Assembly: GCF_003576645.1 (NCBI RefSeq)
Contig: NC_044927.1
Coordinates: forward strand, 16,124,760 to 16,188,759
Length of the DNA stretch: 64,000 nt
Origin: Ipomoea triloba
Lineage: Eukaryota; Streptophyta; Magnoliopsida; Solanales; Convolvulaceae
Reading direction: 5' to 3'
Positions 33,071 to 44,781 of the stretch are shown here, in pieces. How positions within the stretch are numbered: the stretch's first letter is position 1; every line of letters starts with the position of its first letter. Made by a program: the position numbers and the translations under genes. The notes below the pieces were generated by a model. That model had not been told where the DNA came from, did no database searches, and saw nothing but the letters and a program-made list of their open reading frames with translations.

Positions 33071-33230
33071 GTGACAAAAGGGGACAAATTTCCCAAAATG
33101 GCACTTGGCCCGACCACGCATGATTACACGCGTGGTGGTGGGCGTGGGAGGTCTCTCGAAAGTTTCCACGCCCAGCCACATGCGTGTGAGGCTGCGTGGG
33201 ACGATACTGCATTGCGGTTTGTTTGTCTTT

Positions 33231-36200
33231 TGCTCTTTTTTTTGCCTCAAATCCCTCTCCAACCTGTAAAATACCTAAAAACTCTTCCTAGGAATGATGT
33301 TAGAAGATTTTAATCACATCTGAGCTAAAATGCATGCAATTGTTATAATCGGATGTCAAAACATTGCACTTTTAATTCAATTAAGGCCCTTTTTAAATGG
33401 TATTCTTGGTGCTTATCAAAGTTTCCACACTTAAACCTTGCTTGTCCTCAAGCAAGCATACTTTTCTAATCCCTAATCATGTAAGCACCAAGAATAGTTC
33501 TTTCTTTCATGGTTAATTGGTCAAGTGATGTGTAGGTGTTCGGAGTTGAGTGGGTGAAATCCCCTACACTATCTACCAAGACTGCTAAACTCATGCCTAC
33601 CAAATGTAAGAAATATGCTAAGGAAGTGAGGTCTCAAGAGATGGATATGACATAAAGAGTTCTGTTCACACCTTCAAGCATGCAAGTTACCAAAGAGTTT
33701 CACCTTGTATTTTCTAGGGGCCTCCAACCGATCCGACTAGTCGGAACGATGTTCATCCCTCGGCCAATTTCCTACCATAACGCCAAAGCCCCTTTACATT
33801 ATATAAGTGAGGGCAGGGACATAGACCGCTCATCGCCATGGCTTGGGCGATCACTATATCTTCTCACTTCCTAGGATAACGTCATCAGGCGACCCGACTT
33901 CACATGGAGCTCCATGCTTTTTCAAAGGTCAATGCAATGGGTGCCTGAATCCTAGCGAAGTGGCTCACCTCCTCTCTATTTTCTCATCTTTCAGGATCTC
34001 TTCGGGGTAACCGACTTCACATGGATCTCCATGCTTTTTCGAAGACGGTGCAATGGTTACCCCGTATCCAGACAAGATGGCTCACCTCTGCTTTTATCTC
34101 TAGGATTGGCCTTTACCTTTTTCTATTCACCATGTATCAACCCCTGTAACCCCTCGCCTATTCCTATAAGACTAAGGTTCGAAAAATATGTCTTTAGGCT
34201 ATGAAATTCATAAGATGATCTCCCGATGCTTCAAAGGAATTTTTATAAGGGAGTATAGTTGTTATTAAGCTGCGATCATACGTACCGGTTGCGAACCGTA
34301 AAATTTTTAAGGAACGAATTTTCAGCTCAGATTTCCTAGGAAATGGATGATTATGCATATTATAACTAAGTATGAACTTCCTGCTTAGTTAAGTTGGAAT
34401 TAGACGGACTACAAGGGTGAAAATTTATTTTGACCGTAACATCGCAGAATTTCGCGGTGTACCGAACCTAGCCCAATTTTGAGTTTCAGTCTGAGATAAA
34501 TTTTTAGTTTCGGAATTATTCCTATTTAAATTATTTCCTACCGAAATTATATCTGTTTTGACCCTTACCAGTCCAATTGAAGATATTTTTCTTGAGTTAC
34601 CATAAGATTTTGACACTTGTCACCATTTCTAGCCACATGTTATTATTTAATTAATTCTTGAAGATGATCCAAATAATGTGGCTTATCCTACAAGCTCCCT
34701 CATATAATATATAAGCTTTGTCTTTAATTTTTTTTTCCATTTCCCTTCAAATTGCCGAAATCAAAGAGAGAGAGAGAGAAAGTGTGATCATCTTCATCTT
34801 CTTCACCATTTTTCCTCCATTAAAGCTTGCTTCCATAGCCAAGTTTCTTCACAAGTGTCAAACTATTCGGTAAAACTTCGATTTTATTCGGTGGAAAGCT
34901 TTGTTTTCCTCCTAGAGCATGAATCTAAGCTTAAGTTCTTAATATTTGTTGTTATGGTGTTGATTTTGATCTTAGGGTTTTGAGTAAATTGGGGGAAAAG
35001 ATCCAAAATTCATCCTACGGTGTTAATATACTCTCAAGGAGGTAAGGAATCCCTTTATTTGGTTGAGGTTATTTGAAACTAGATAATTGATAGCTAGGTT
35101 GTGAATTGTGGTTGATTGGTGTACATGAAATCTATGTGTTATGTGAAAATTATGTGTTTAACTTGAGGAACTCTTAGATGGTTCAAGAAATTACTCTTTG
35201 AATTTTTGGTAGTTTTTGTGTACATGTTCATAGCTAATATATGCATGTATATGTTGTATTTATGTCCATATAGGCTTATAGTTGTGAAAATATTGAAAAT
35301 CAAGATAGATTTCTGGCAGTAACTTCTGAGATTTATTGGGAAAATTTGGTAAGGTATTTTGATCCTATTTTCTTCAGATACGTAGTTCAATAAGTGTAGA
35401 ACCTGCATATAAAATTTCATAATGATCGGAGTAATATAAGTATGGTTTTTGAATTTTTTTCCAAAACTGGTCCAGAGAGAAAAATTCTGGACAGCACACT
35501 GCCAAGGGCAAAAATGGAATTTTCTGTGTTTATTCGCGGATCAAAATGATCAAAACTTTTTATGGACATCAAGTACTATGAGTTGGGGTTCTACTATAAA
35601 AATTTCAAGTGAAAAAGAGTTNTGCTCTTTTTTTTGCCTCAAATCCCTCTCCAACCTGTAAAATACCTAAAAACTCTTCCTAGGAATGATGTTAGAAGAT
35701 TTTAATCACATCTGAGCTAAAATGCATGCAATTGTTATAATCGGATGTCAAAACATTGCACTTTTAATTCAATTAAGGCCCTTTTTAAATGGTATTCTTG
35801 GTGCTTATCAAAGTTTCCACACTTAAACCTTGCTTGTCCTCAAGCAAGCATACTTTTCTAATCCCTAATCATGTAAGCACCAAGAATAGTTCTTTCTTTC
35901 ATGGTTAATTGGTCAAGTGATGTGTAGGTGTTCGGAGTTGAGTGGGTGAAATCCCCTACACTATCTACCAAGACTGCTAAACTCATGCCTACCAAATGTA
36001 AGAAATATGCTAAGGAAGTGAGGTCTCAAGAGATGGATATGACATAAAGAGTTCTGTTCACACCTTCAAGCATGCAAGTTACCAAAGAGTTTCACCTTGT
36101 ATTTTCTAGGGGCCTCCAACCGATCCGACTAGTCGGAACGATGTTCATCCCTCGGCCAATTTCCTACCATAACGCCAAAGCCCCTTTACATTATATAAGT

Positions 36201-38013
36201 GAGGGCAGGGACATAGACCGCTCATCGCCATGGCTTGGGCGATCACTATATCTTCTCACTTCCTAGGATAACGTCATCAGGCGACCCGACTTCACATGGA
36301 GCTCCATGCTTTTTCAAAGGTCAATGCAATGGGTGCCTGAATCCTAGCGAAGTGGCTCACCTCCTCTCTATTTTCTCATCTTTCAGGATCTCTTCGGGGT
36401 AACCGACTTCACATGGATCTCCATGCTTTTTCGAAGACGGTGCAATGGTTACCCCGTATCCAGACAAGATGGCTCACCTCTGCTTTTATCTCTAGGATTG
36501 GCCTTTACCTTTTTCTATTCACCATGTATCAACCCCTGTAACCCCTCGCCTATTCCTATAAGACTAAGGTTCGAAAAATATGTCTTTAGGCTATGAAATT
36601 CATAAGATGATCTCCCGATGCTTCAAAGGAATTTTTATAAGGGAGTATAGTTGTTATTAAGCTGCGATCATACGTACCGGTTGCGAACCGTAAAATTTTT
36701 AAGGAACGAATTTTCAGCTCAGATTTCCTAGGAAATGGATGATTATGCATATTATAACTAAGTATGAACTTCCTGCTTAGTTAAGTTGGAATTAGACGGA
36801 CTACAAGGGTGAAAATTTATTTTGACCGTAACATCGCAGAATTTCGCGGTGTACCGAACCTAGCCCAATTTTGAGTTTCAGTCTGAGATAAATTTTTAGT
36901 TTCGGAATTATTCCTATTTAAATTATTTCCTACCGAAATTATATCTGTTTTGACCCTTACCAGTCCAATTGAAGATATTTTTCTTGAGTTACCATAAGAT
37001 TTTGACACTTGTCACCATTTCTAGCCACATGTTATTATTTAATTAATTCTTGAAGATGATCCAAATAATGTGGCTTATCCTACAAGCTCCCTCATATAAT
37101 ATATAAGCTTTGTCTTTAATTTTTTTTTCCATTTCCCTTCAAATTGCCGAAATCAAAGAGAGAGAGAGAGAAAGTGTGATCATCTTCATCTTCTTCACCA
37201 TTTTTCCTCCATTAAAGCTTGCTTCCATAGCCAAGTTTCTTCACAAGTGTCAAACTATTCGGTAAAACTTCGATTTTATTCGGTGGAAAGCTTTGTTTTC
37301 CTCCTAGAGCATGAATCTAAGCTTAAGTTCTTAATATTTGTTGTTATGGTGTTGATTTTGATCTTAGGGTTTTGAGTAAATTGGGGGAAAAGATCCAAAA
37401 TTCATCCTACGGTGTTAATATACTCTCAAGGAGGTAAGGAATCCCTTTATTTGGTTGAGGTTATTTGAAACTAGATAATTGATAGCTAGGTTGTGAATTG
37501 TGGTTGATTGGTGTACATGAAATCTATGTGTTATGTGAAAATTATGTGTTTAACTTGAGGAACTCTTAGATGGTTCAAGAAATTACTCTTTGAATTTTTG
37601 GTAGTTTTTGTGTACATGTTCATAGCTAATATATGCATGTATATGTTGTATTTATGTCCATATAGGCTTATAGTTGTGAAAATATTGAAAATCAAGATAG
37701 ATTTCTGGCAGTAACTTCCGAGATTTATTGGGAAAATTTGGTAAGGTATTTTGATCCTATTTTCTTCAGATACGTAGTTCAATAAGTGTAGAACCTGCAT
37801 ATAAAATTTCATAATGATCGGAGTAATATAAGTATGGTTTTTGAATTTTTTTCCAAAACTGGTCCAGAGAGAAAAATTCTGGACAGCACACTGCCAAGGG
37901 CAAAAATGGAATTTTCTGTGTTTATTCGCGGATCAAAATGATCAAAACTTTTTATGGACATCAAGTACTATGAGTTGGGGTTCTACTATAAAAATTTCAA
38001 GTGAAAAAGAGTT
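33231..38013. repeat. 2.39-kb near-identical direct repeat around a single N (probable assembly duplicate)
   Basis: 33231-35621 and 35623-38013 are the same 2391 bases, separated by one N at 35622. I noticed only one difference (T at about 35328, C at about 37720). The second copy starts exactly at the N. The duplicated span runs through the boundary between two different elements, so it is not a normal LTR pair. It is best read as two contigs whose overlap was not merged. Confidence 0.9.
33419..34139 (-). other. Athila-like element, 3' non-coding region
   Basis: Next to the LTR is the polypurine-like AAGTGTGGAAACTT (minus strand, 33419-33432), then a self-complementary GCTTGCTTGAGGACAAGC (about 33440-33457). 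The rest has no coding potential that I can recognise; several short GC-richer stretches repeat the phrase ACTTCACATGGA..TCCATGCTTTTTC (about 33898-33925 and 34014-34041). Confidence 0.55.
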
Positions 38014-38160
38014 CGGGAATTATTTTTACATAAAAATTTCAAGTGAAAAAGAGTTCGGGAATTATTTTTACCTAAAAATTTCAAGTGAAAAAGAGTTCGG
38101 GAATTATTTTTACCGGAAAATTTCAAGTGAAAAAGAGTTCGGGAATTATTTTTACCGGCT
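38002..38160. repeat. 40-bp tandem repeat, four copies, in the family B solo LTR
   Basis: Units start AAAATTTCAAGTGAAAAAGA and end ATTATTTTTAC. The first copy matches the end of the duplicated contig block, where the assembly broke, so the array probably caused the break. Confidence 0.92.
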
Positions 38161-38326
38161 CAATCTTTCGGACTGCGCCAAGCTGAAATTTTCTTATAAG
38201 GAGGTGGTATTATTTACATGTAAAGAGTAAATGTATTTTGTGTATTATGCCTATGTTAAGGTTGGGAAGTACATATGTTATATGTATTGAGCTGTATGTG
38301 TCAAGTATGGAACTTATGTGAAAACT

Positions 38327-38600
38327 GTGGGGTTGGAAGTGTAGAATGGTTACACTTGATTTACCATTGTGGGGTTGGAAGTGTAGAATGGTTACACTTG
38401 ATTTACCATTGTGGGGTTGGAAGTGTAGAATGGTTACACTTGATTTACCATTGTGGGGTTGGAAGTGTAGAATGGTTACACTTGATTTACCATTGTGAAG
38501 GGTTGTGTGTAGAATGGTTACACTTGATTTACCATTGTGAAGGGTTGTTAGTAGAATGGTTACACTTGATTTACCATTGTGAAGGGTTGTTAGTGGATTA
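38327..38600. repeat. About 42-bp tandem repeat, seven copies
   Basis: Units contain TAGAATGGTTACACTTGATT and TACCATTGTG. The last three have GAAGGGTTGT in place of GGGGTTGGAAGT. The array makes open frames on both strands that are not genes. The next assembly break (N at 40039) restarts inside this unit. Confidence 0.93.
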
Positions 38601-41506
38601 TCTAAATGTTTTGCAAGAGAAAAGGGAAATTTCCGGATTTGGTTAAAAAGGGGGAATCGATTTCCGAGTATTGTAATTGACTCAAGTATGTCCAAAATAT
38701 TTTCAAAGCAAGAAAAGGGAAAAGGTGGAAAAATGTTTTCAAACCTTAGTTCTAGTAAAAGTGGTGAAGGACCTTGTCTTGTAGCCTACGGGATAGAGAG
38801 CTTAAAGTGCCTTCCCGTATGGTGGTTATGTTATTGTATGACCAGTTCATACTGTGGGCGAAGTCTATTCGCCGAGTACTATATCACCCGGAAGGAAAAG
38901 GGTCTCCAGCGGGGGTGTGCACACTTAAGTATAGTCACTCTATTTTCGGGTAGGGGTCGTTCTTATGAACCTAGTGAGGCTAGCTAGGAATCATTCCAAC
39001 GCTCCTATAAGTCCAGGGGATCAGTATTAGACCGGGCGATGACCACTGAACCCGAGTTGAACGATCCAAGTGGTCAGTCAAAAGTGGAGAAAGGACTCCA
39101 AAGGCCTCACACTTTCTATCTAGGACTAAGAGGAATTTTGAAATGTGAATGTAGTTACGCCGTAGCTACGGGAAAGAAAGATGTGACAAGTAATTAAGTA
39201 CCCAAAGGTTGTGGGTGATCTCACTCTTTGAAGAGTGAAAAGTGATGAGAATTTCATTATGAGGGAAAGGTTTTTCTACTAAGGTGATTACAAGCAAGAT
39301 GTGTGATTTATGTTTTCTACTACTTACTAGTATGCTTAATTGTTTAACAATATATTATTGGGTATGTAAATGATTACCAAATGACCTCGTCTAGAGGGAA
39401 AATGATTCAAGATGATGTTGAATTTTGCCTAATATGTGTGCAAGTTGCCATTTATAACTGTTGCAGGTAGAATCCCTGCTGATGAGTAAGGTATAGGGTT
39501 TCCTATGTAACAATTTTTACAAAACCTTTATTTAGTTTTGAATAACCCATGGATATCCTTACTTAGCCGTCGTGCTAACTACACTTCAATGTGTTTTCTG
39601 TTAACAGATGTTATATAGGGTGGGTTCCTGTAGCCCGATGAGCTCTGAATAGGATGGAAGTTGAGGTTGGGGTCTACTCTTTGATGTAGACAGGGATTGT
39701 TTTTAATGTTGTAAGTTTAGCTTGTGCACTTAGAGTGGAGTTTGTCAAAGAGGTGCGGTAGCACCCAGTTTTCTGTTGATAAGATGTAAGCTTCCGCAGC
39801 ATATGAATACTGATTTGTAATAAATGTAAGAGTTGAAAATTGGGGTGTTACAACCCCTCATGCCTTTTTCTAGGGATTAGGGATTGTTTTCACTCTAAGC
39901 TCACTTAGGAACACCTTTTGCCCCATGTCCTGCTAAGATTAATTCAATTTCCGGGCTTCACAATTCTTATCTTTCTAAAACTCATAGGATTCACACTCCC
40001 ACTTCGAGAGATCCTTGACTGAGGTCCAAACAAAATACNAATGGTTACACTTGATTTACCATTGTGAAGGGTTGTTAGTGGATTATCTAAATGTTTTGCA
40101 AGAGAAAAGGGAAATTTCCGGATTTGGTTAAAAAGGGGGAATCGATTTCCGAGTATTGTAATTGACTCAAGTATGTCCAAAATATTTTCAAAGCAAGAAA
40201 AGGGAAAAGGTGGAAAAATGTTTTCAAACCTTAGTTCTAGTAAAAGTGGTGAAGGACCTTGTCTTGTAGCCTACGGGATAGAGAGCTTAAAGTGCCTTCC
40301 CGTATGGTGGTTATGTTATTGTATGACCAGTTCATACTGTGGGCGAAGTCTATTCGCCGAGTACTATATCACCCGGAAGGAAAAGGGTCTCCAGCGGGGG
40401 TGTGCACACTTAAGTATAGTCACTCTATTTTCGGGTAGGGGTCGTTCTTATGAACCTAGTGAGGCTAGCTAGGAATCATTCCAACGCTCCTATAAGTCCA
40501 GGGGATCAGTATTAGACCGGGCGATGACCACTGAACCCGAGTTGAACGATCCAAGTGGTCAGTCAAAAGTGGAGAAAGGACTCCAAAGGCCTCACACTTT
40601 CTATCTAGGACTAAGAGGAATTTTGAAATGTGAATGTAGTTACGCCGTAGCTACGGGAAAGAAAGATGTGACAAGTAATTAAGTACCCAAAGGTTGTGGG
40701 TGATCTCACTCTTTGAAGAGTGAAAAGTGATGAGAATTTCATTATGAGGGAAAGGTTTTTCTACTAAGGTGATTACAAGCAAGATGTGTGATTTATGTTT
40801 TCTACTACTTACTAGTATGCTTAATTGTTTAACAATATATTATTGGGTATGTAAATGATTACCAAATGACCTCGTCTAGAGGGAAAATGATTCAAGATGA
40901 TGTTGAATTTTGCCTAATATGTGTGCAAGTTGCCATTTATAACTGTTGCAGGTAGAATCCCTGCTGATGAGTAAGGTATAGGGTTTCCTATGTAACAATT
41001 TTTACAAAACCTTTATTTAGTTTTGAATAACCCATGGATATCCTTACTTAGCCGTCGTGCTAACTACACTTCAATGTGTTTTCTGTTAACAGATGTTATA
41101 TAGGGTGGGTTCCTGTAGCCCGATGAGCTCTGAATAGGATGGAAGTTGAGGTTGGGGTCTACTCTTTGATGTAGACAGGGATTGTTTTTAATGTTGTAAG
41201 TTTAGCTTGTGCACTTAGAGTGGAGTTTGTCAAAGAGGTGCGGTAGCACCCAGTTTTCTGTTGATAAGATGTAAGCTTCCGCAGCATATGAATACTGATT
41301 TGTAATAAATGTAAGAGTTGAAAATTGGGGTGTTACAACCCCTCATGCCTTTTTCTAGGGATTAGGGATTGTTTTCACTCTAAGCTCACTTAGGAACACC
41401 TTTTGCCCCATGTCCTGCTAAGATTAATTCAATTTCCGGGCTTCACAATTCTTATCTTTCTAAAACTCATAGGATTCACACTCCCACTTCGAGAGATCCT
41501 TGACTG
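38555..41506. repeat. 1.47-kb direct repeat around a single N (probable assembly duplicate)
   Basis: 38555-40021 recurs as 40040-41506 (offset 1485), with single Ns at 40039 and 41507. The second copy is wholly redundant. It spans the family B LTR end, the ACCCC target copy and Athila-like internal sequence, which would be hard to produce by transposition. After the second N the sequence restarts 12 bases back (CAAACAAAATAC), another unmerged overlap. Confidence 0.9.
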
Positions 41507-41507
41507 N

Positions 41508-42330
41508 CAAACAAAATACAAGGTGAAAACATGCAAGCACTCATGAAAATTTTCAATTTGGGTCAAAATGTGCAAATTGGTGCAAAGTGAAACTTCCAAA
41601 GCATATTTAAGACATTCAATTTTTGGCAAAAGGTTATGAGCCCTCCTAGATAGTATTGGCAATAACACACCCTCTAGGTTCCTATACCTTATCACTTAAT
41701 CAATCAACTTTTTCGAAAAGCATACACCCTTTCCACACTTAAAAGTCAACATCGTCCTCGATGTTTTCATAAGGAACGGAGGAAAAAGGATATATGTACA
41801 AAGGGTCTACTTATGCCCCTTTTCCACACTTAAAAGTGTGAACTGGGCTAAAAGAATTCTAATAAACAGGTTACATCTGACTCAACAATATTATGCAACT
41901 CTTCATTTGTTATTCAAGAAAATACAGCAATCAAATCAAACAGGGCATCGAATTAGGGATAAAAGAAATACTTACAATGCGCATCCCTATTAAAAATTTG
42001 TGCAATCTATGCTTGCCCTTCAAAATCTAGTCAGAGTAAAGGTAAAGAAATAAATGAAGAATTGAAATTATACCATTTGAGATTGGTTTTTCTTTGGTGA
42101 TGGTGGAGTGGTCTCTTCTTCTCTTTATTTGTGGGTTACCTCCCATAAGCGCTACGTTTAACGTCTTTGGCTAGACGAAACGTGCAAGATAAAACATAAA
42201 CAGAAAATAGCTAAAAATATAAACAGAAATGAAAGTAAAAAGATTGTCCACAATCATTGTTTTGGGTTATCAAGTCACAAGTCAACATCATCAATTTTTT
42301 TCTTTTCTTCTCTTCAATGTCTTCCTTTCT
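41508..42330 (-). other. Athila-like element, non-coding region after the second ORF
   Basis: No coding sequence recognised. It contains two copies of TTTCCACACTTAAAAGT (about 41731 and 41821), resembling the polypurine-like sequence beside the 3' LTR, and the conserved hairpin block at 42135-42182. Confidence 0.55.
42135..42182 (-). other. Conserved post-ORF hairpin block, copy 2
   Basis: Minus strand CGTCTAGCCAAAGACGTT followed by AAACGTAGCGCTTATGGGAG and GTAAC. The stem GTCTAGCCAAAGAC can fold. It matches the block at 44728-44776 in order and spacing. Downstream of ORFs in Athila-type elements a GGGAGG(C/T)AACCC motif is commonly seen (from memory of the family). Confidence 0.65.
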
Positions 42331-43583
42331 TCACGTTCTCTTGATCTCCTTAATCTCCCTTGCAATTTCGTCCAGTTTCTGCATCTGCTCCAGGTGCAAT
42401 TGATATTGAAAATTCTGGAGGGATCTCCAATTAGTGACTGGGGTAAACCAGCTTGGAATGTTGTAGCTTGCAGGGTCGGAAGCTTGCTCTTCGGCTTGTG
42501 GTGGAGGCATGGACGGTCCAGGTTCTCGGGGAGTCCACAGGCGAGTACAACTCATTTGAGGATGGGGTAAGGAATGACATCGGTGAGGGTGTGAACCCTG
42601 GGGATGTCATTGGCGTGTCAGCATGGTCTTCCGCCATCTCATCATTTTCCCTCGTTCGCACCAAATGTCTTAAGTTGAGCTTTGCGACATCTTCGGGAGA
42701 TAAAGGAGCAATTTGTGCTCCTTGAAGCCTGTGTTCAAACCAATGAATCTTCATTTGATGGCCTAAAGAGACACACAGTCTCGTCACCAAAGGGCCTACG
42801 AAGATTGCCTTTGCCGACTCTTGCTGTTGTGCAACAAGCAAGTTCTTACAAATTGAGCTCATATTCACCGGGTGCCCTGTATCCATACTCCATAGCATGA
42901 ACAGCTCCGCCTTTGAGACTCGATCATAGGTCTCTGGCCTGCCTTCCCATGAATGAGCAATGATCTTCCATAAGACTCGTAAGTCCTCTCTTACGATCTG
43001 AGAAACTCTTACCCATGACCCAACCCATTCGACTCCCTGTCTCGCGATCATCGACCAATACTTCCTTGGAATGGCCCTATCTCCAAAATCATGCCTTAAT
43101 CTCCGATACCAGTGCTTTGACTGGTCATCATCCTCGTAGAATCCTAGGAGAGCACCCAAGCGGTTGGCCGATATGTGATAACCTTGGTTGAAGAGTCGAA
43201 ACTTAATGGTCGGGCTGTAGAGATCTCCAGCCACTCCTTCAACATTTAAGCTTGCAATAAACTCGTGGACTAGAGGAATGAAAGTATCCTGCCTCCAGCT
43301 CAACAAGTTGTTCCAATAAGGCTCACGATTAACCTCTCCAGTCCATACTTGCATTCATAATCCTCCAACAATGTCAAGTCGACATATTTCCATTGCACAA
43401 TTGGGAAATTCAACAGTTGTCTGTACCGACCCAGCATGGTTGGTGTCATCAGTAAGATTTGATTTCCAATGGATACTTCAATATAGCGAGTATTTGCATT
43501 TCTAGCACTGTTTTCTTCCACAGGAGCCTTTCCCTTTTGGAGCATTCTAGATATTTGTTGTGCAAAGTCATGTGGAGAAGACA
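42331..43583 (-). pseudogene. ATHILA ORF1-like / envelope-position ORF, two frameshifts
   Basis: Minus-strand start MSSPHDFAQQISRMLQKGK at 43583. After a frameshift near 43330 the central part reads EPYWNNLLSWRQDTFIPLV, FHISANRLGALLGFY-like sequence, then ELFMLWSMDTGHPVNMSSIC and FVGPLVTRLCVSLG. This pattern (gene-size helical domain ending in GGx(I/L)(I/V)TRL-like sequence) resembles the 'Arabidopsis retrotransposon ORF-1' (ATHILA) family placed after pol in Athila elements. A second frameshift near 42545 leads into a C-terminal tail with a helix (LHLEQMQKLDEIAREIKEIK). No signal peptide or membrane segment is visible, so an envelope role is not supported. About 410 codons in all. Confidence 0.65.
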
Positions 43584-44727
43584 TTTTTCCTATAACATTG
43601 ACAAGCAAAGCACAATACAAGGAAAAACATTTTCCTCTTTAAACATTGAATATGAACAACATTGCACATTTTAGAGAAAAGAACATAAGAACTCATTGCA
43701 TGCAATCATCATTTTGGTGTTTATCAACAATCCTATCATATTCATGCAAAGATTAGCTCATTCTATTCCATACTCATTTCATAGTCAAAAGGTCAACATA
43801 TGGTCAACTTCATCTTCTTCCTCAAGACTAGCTCAAGGTTGAAAAATGGAAGCAACATGAAAGTCAAAATTGAACCAAATAACTAGTGGAATATAGCAAT
43901 GTAGTGCCTATAGAGTAGGAAAGTTGCAAACTTTGCCCACCATGCTCACTATAACATTAAGGATCTCATCATGACAATGGAATATCCAAATCAAGCAATT
44001 TCAAGATCTAGTCACAAAGAGATAGCAAAACATGAAATTGCTAGTGCATAGAAGCAATGTAGGCCTATTACAAGTCTACTAAGTCATCCCATAACAATAT
44101 ATCTCAAGAAAAATCTCAAACAAGAAAAACCCATGGAGATATGCATCAAAGAGAACAAGTTCTTCATTAAACTAGTAAATAGCAAAAGAGAATGTGTTCT
44201 TACCTTGGAAATGACTTAGGATCCTTAAGAAAAGTTGAGAAACTTGGGAGGAAATGCTTAGAAAGTGTATATTTTCAGCTTGAGGGAGTTTTTGCTCATG
44301 GTGGTGAAGAAATGGAGCAAGGAAAGGGTTTTAAACCACTTCGCGCGAAAAGTCCGCGAAAAGTCTGGTGCCCGTCCACGCACGCTACCACGTGTGGTGG
44401 TGGGCGTGGGAGCTCTCCGGTTTATTCCCACGCCTGCTCACACGCGTGTGAGTGGCGTGGTGGCTTACTGGAATTTTTCCACGCCTGCCTACACGCGTGG
44501 TGGTAGGCGTGGAAGGCTTTGTGTGCAAGATTTTACCTTGGTTTCCTTTCCTTCCTTTGCTAATGATGATGTTTGTTGGTCAATTGCGGGCAATTTGTAA
44601 CTCTCGGGCTTATGATCTGTACTTGTTAGCTTAACCGAGGTTATAAAAACATTATTGAAATAAAAATAAAGAAAGGTATACTACAGATAATAAGAAAAAC
44701 TGAAAGAAAATGTAAGATAACATTGGG
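43584..44727 (-). other. Athila-like element, spacer between the two ORFs
   Basis: Non-coding. It holds a GC-rich block with repeated CACGCGTG/GGCGTGG motifs (about 44375-44515), closely similar to the block upstream of the TATA box in family C LTRs, and TTTGGTGTTTATCA at 43712-43725, similar to the LTR right end. It may contain remnants of an old family C LTR, or the block may serve as an internal control region. I cannot decide. Confidence 0.5.
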
Positions 44728-44776
44728 ACTGCCTCCCAAGTGGGCCATGGTTTAACGTCTCCTGGCTAGACGTTGT
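44728..44776 (-). other. Conserved post-ORF hairpin block, copy 1
   Basis: Six bases after the stop codon of the 560-codon ORF. Minus strand AACGTCTAGCCAGGAGACGTT forms a perfect 7-base stem with a 7-base loop, followed by AAACCATGGCCCACTTGGGA and GGCAGTCC. The same block recurs at 42135-42182 after the second ORF. Confidence 0.7.
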
Positions 44777-44781
44777 GTGCT

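Larger units (their letters stand above)
32019..33418 (-). repeat. 3' LTR of the Athila-like element (family C)
   Basis: 1400 bp. On the + strand it starts TGATGTTGTGTG and ends GGTGCTTATCA. It contains three local tandem duplications (32163-32440), a GC-rich block (33109-33205) and a minus-strand TATA (CATATAAATCC, about 33060-33070). The left target copy is ATGAA (32014-32018); the partner is lost because the other end is deleted. Confidence 0.9.
34145..39852 (+). mobile_element. Solo LTR of gypsy family B inside the Athila-like element
   Basis: Starts TGTAACCCCTCGCC and ends GGGGTGTTACA, flanked by a perfect 5-bp duplication ACCCC (34140-34144, 39853-39857). The apparent length is 5708 bp; removing the duplicated 2391 bases and the N leaves about 3.3 kb, which matches the family B 5' LTR at 15797-28464 in the other orientation. 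TATA-like ATATATAAGC lies at about 34709. No internal sequence is attached. Confidence 0.88.

Noticed and set aside
33680..37812. Pairs of identical ORFs 2392 bases apart
   Set aside because: Both fall in the duplicated contig overlap and within non-coding element DNA.
38210..38695. Repetitive ORFs on both strands (161 and 123 codons)
   Set aside because: Translations of the 42-bp tandem array in a solo LTR.
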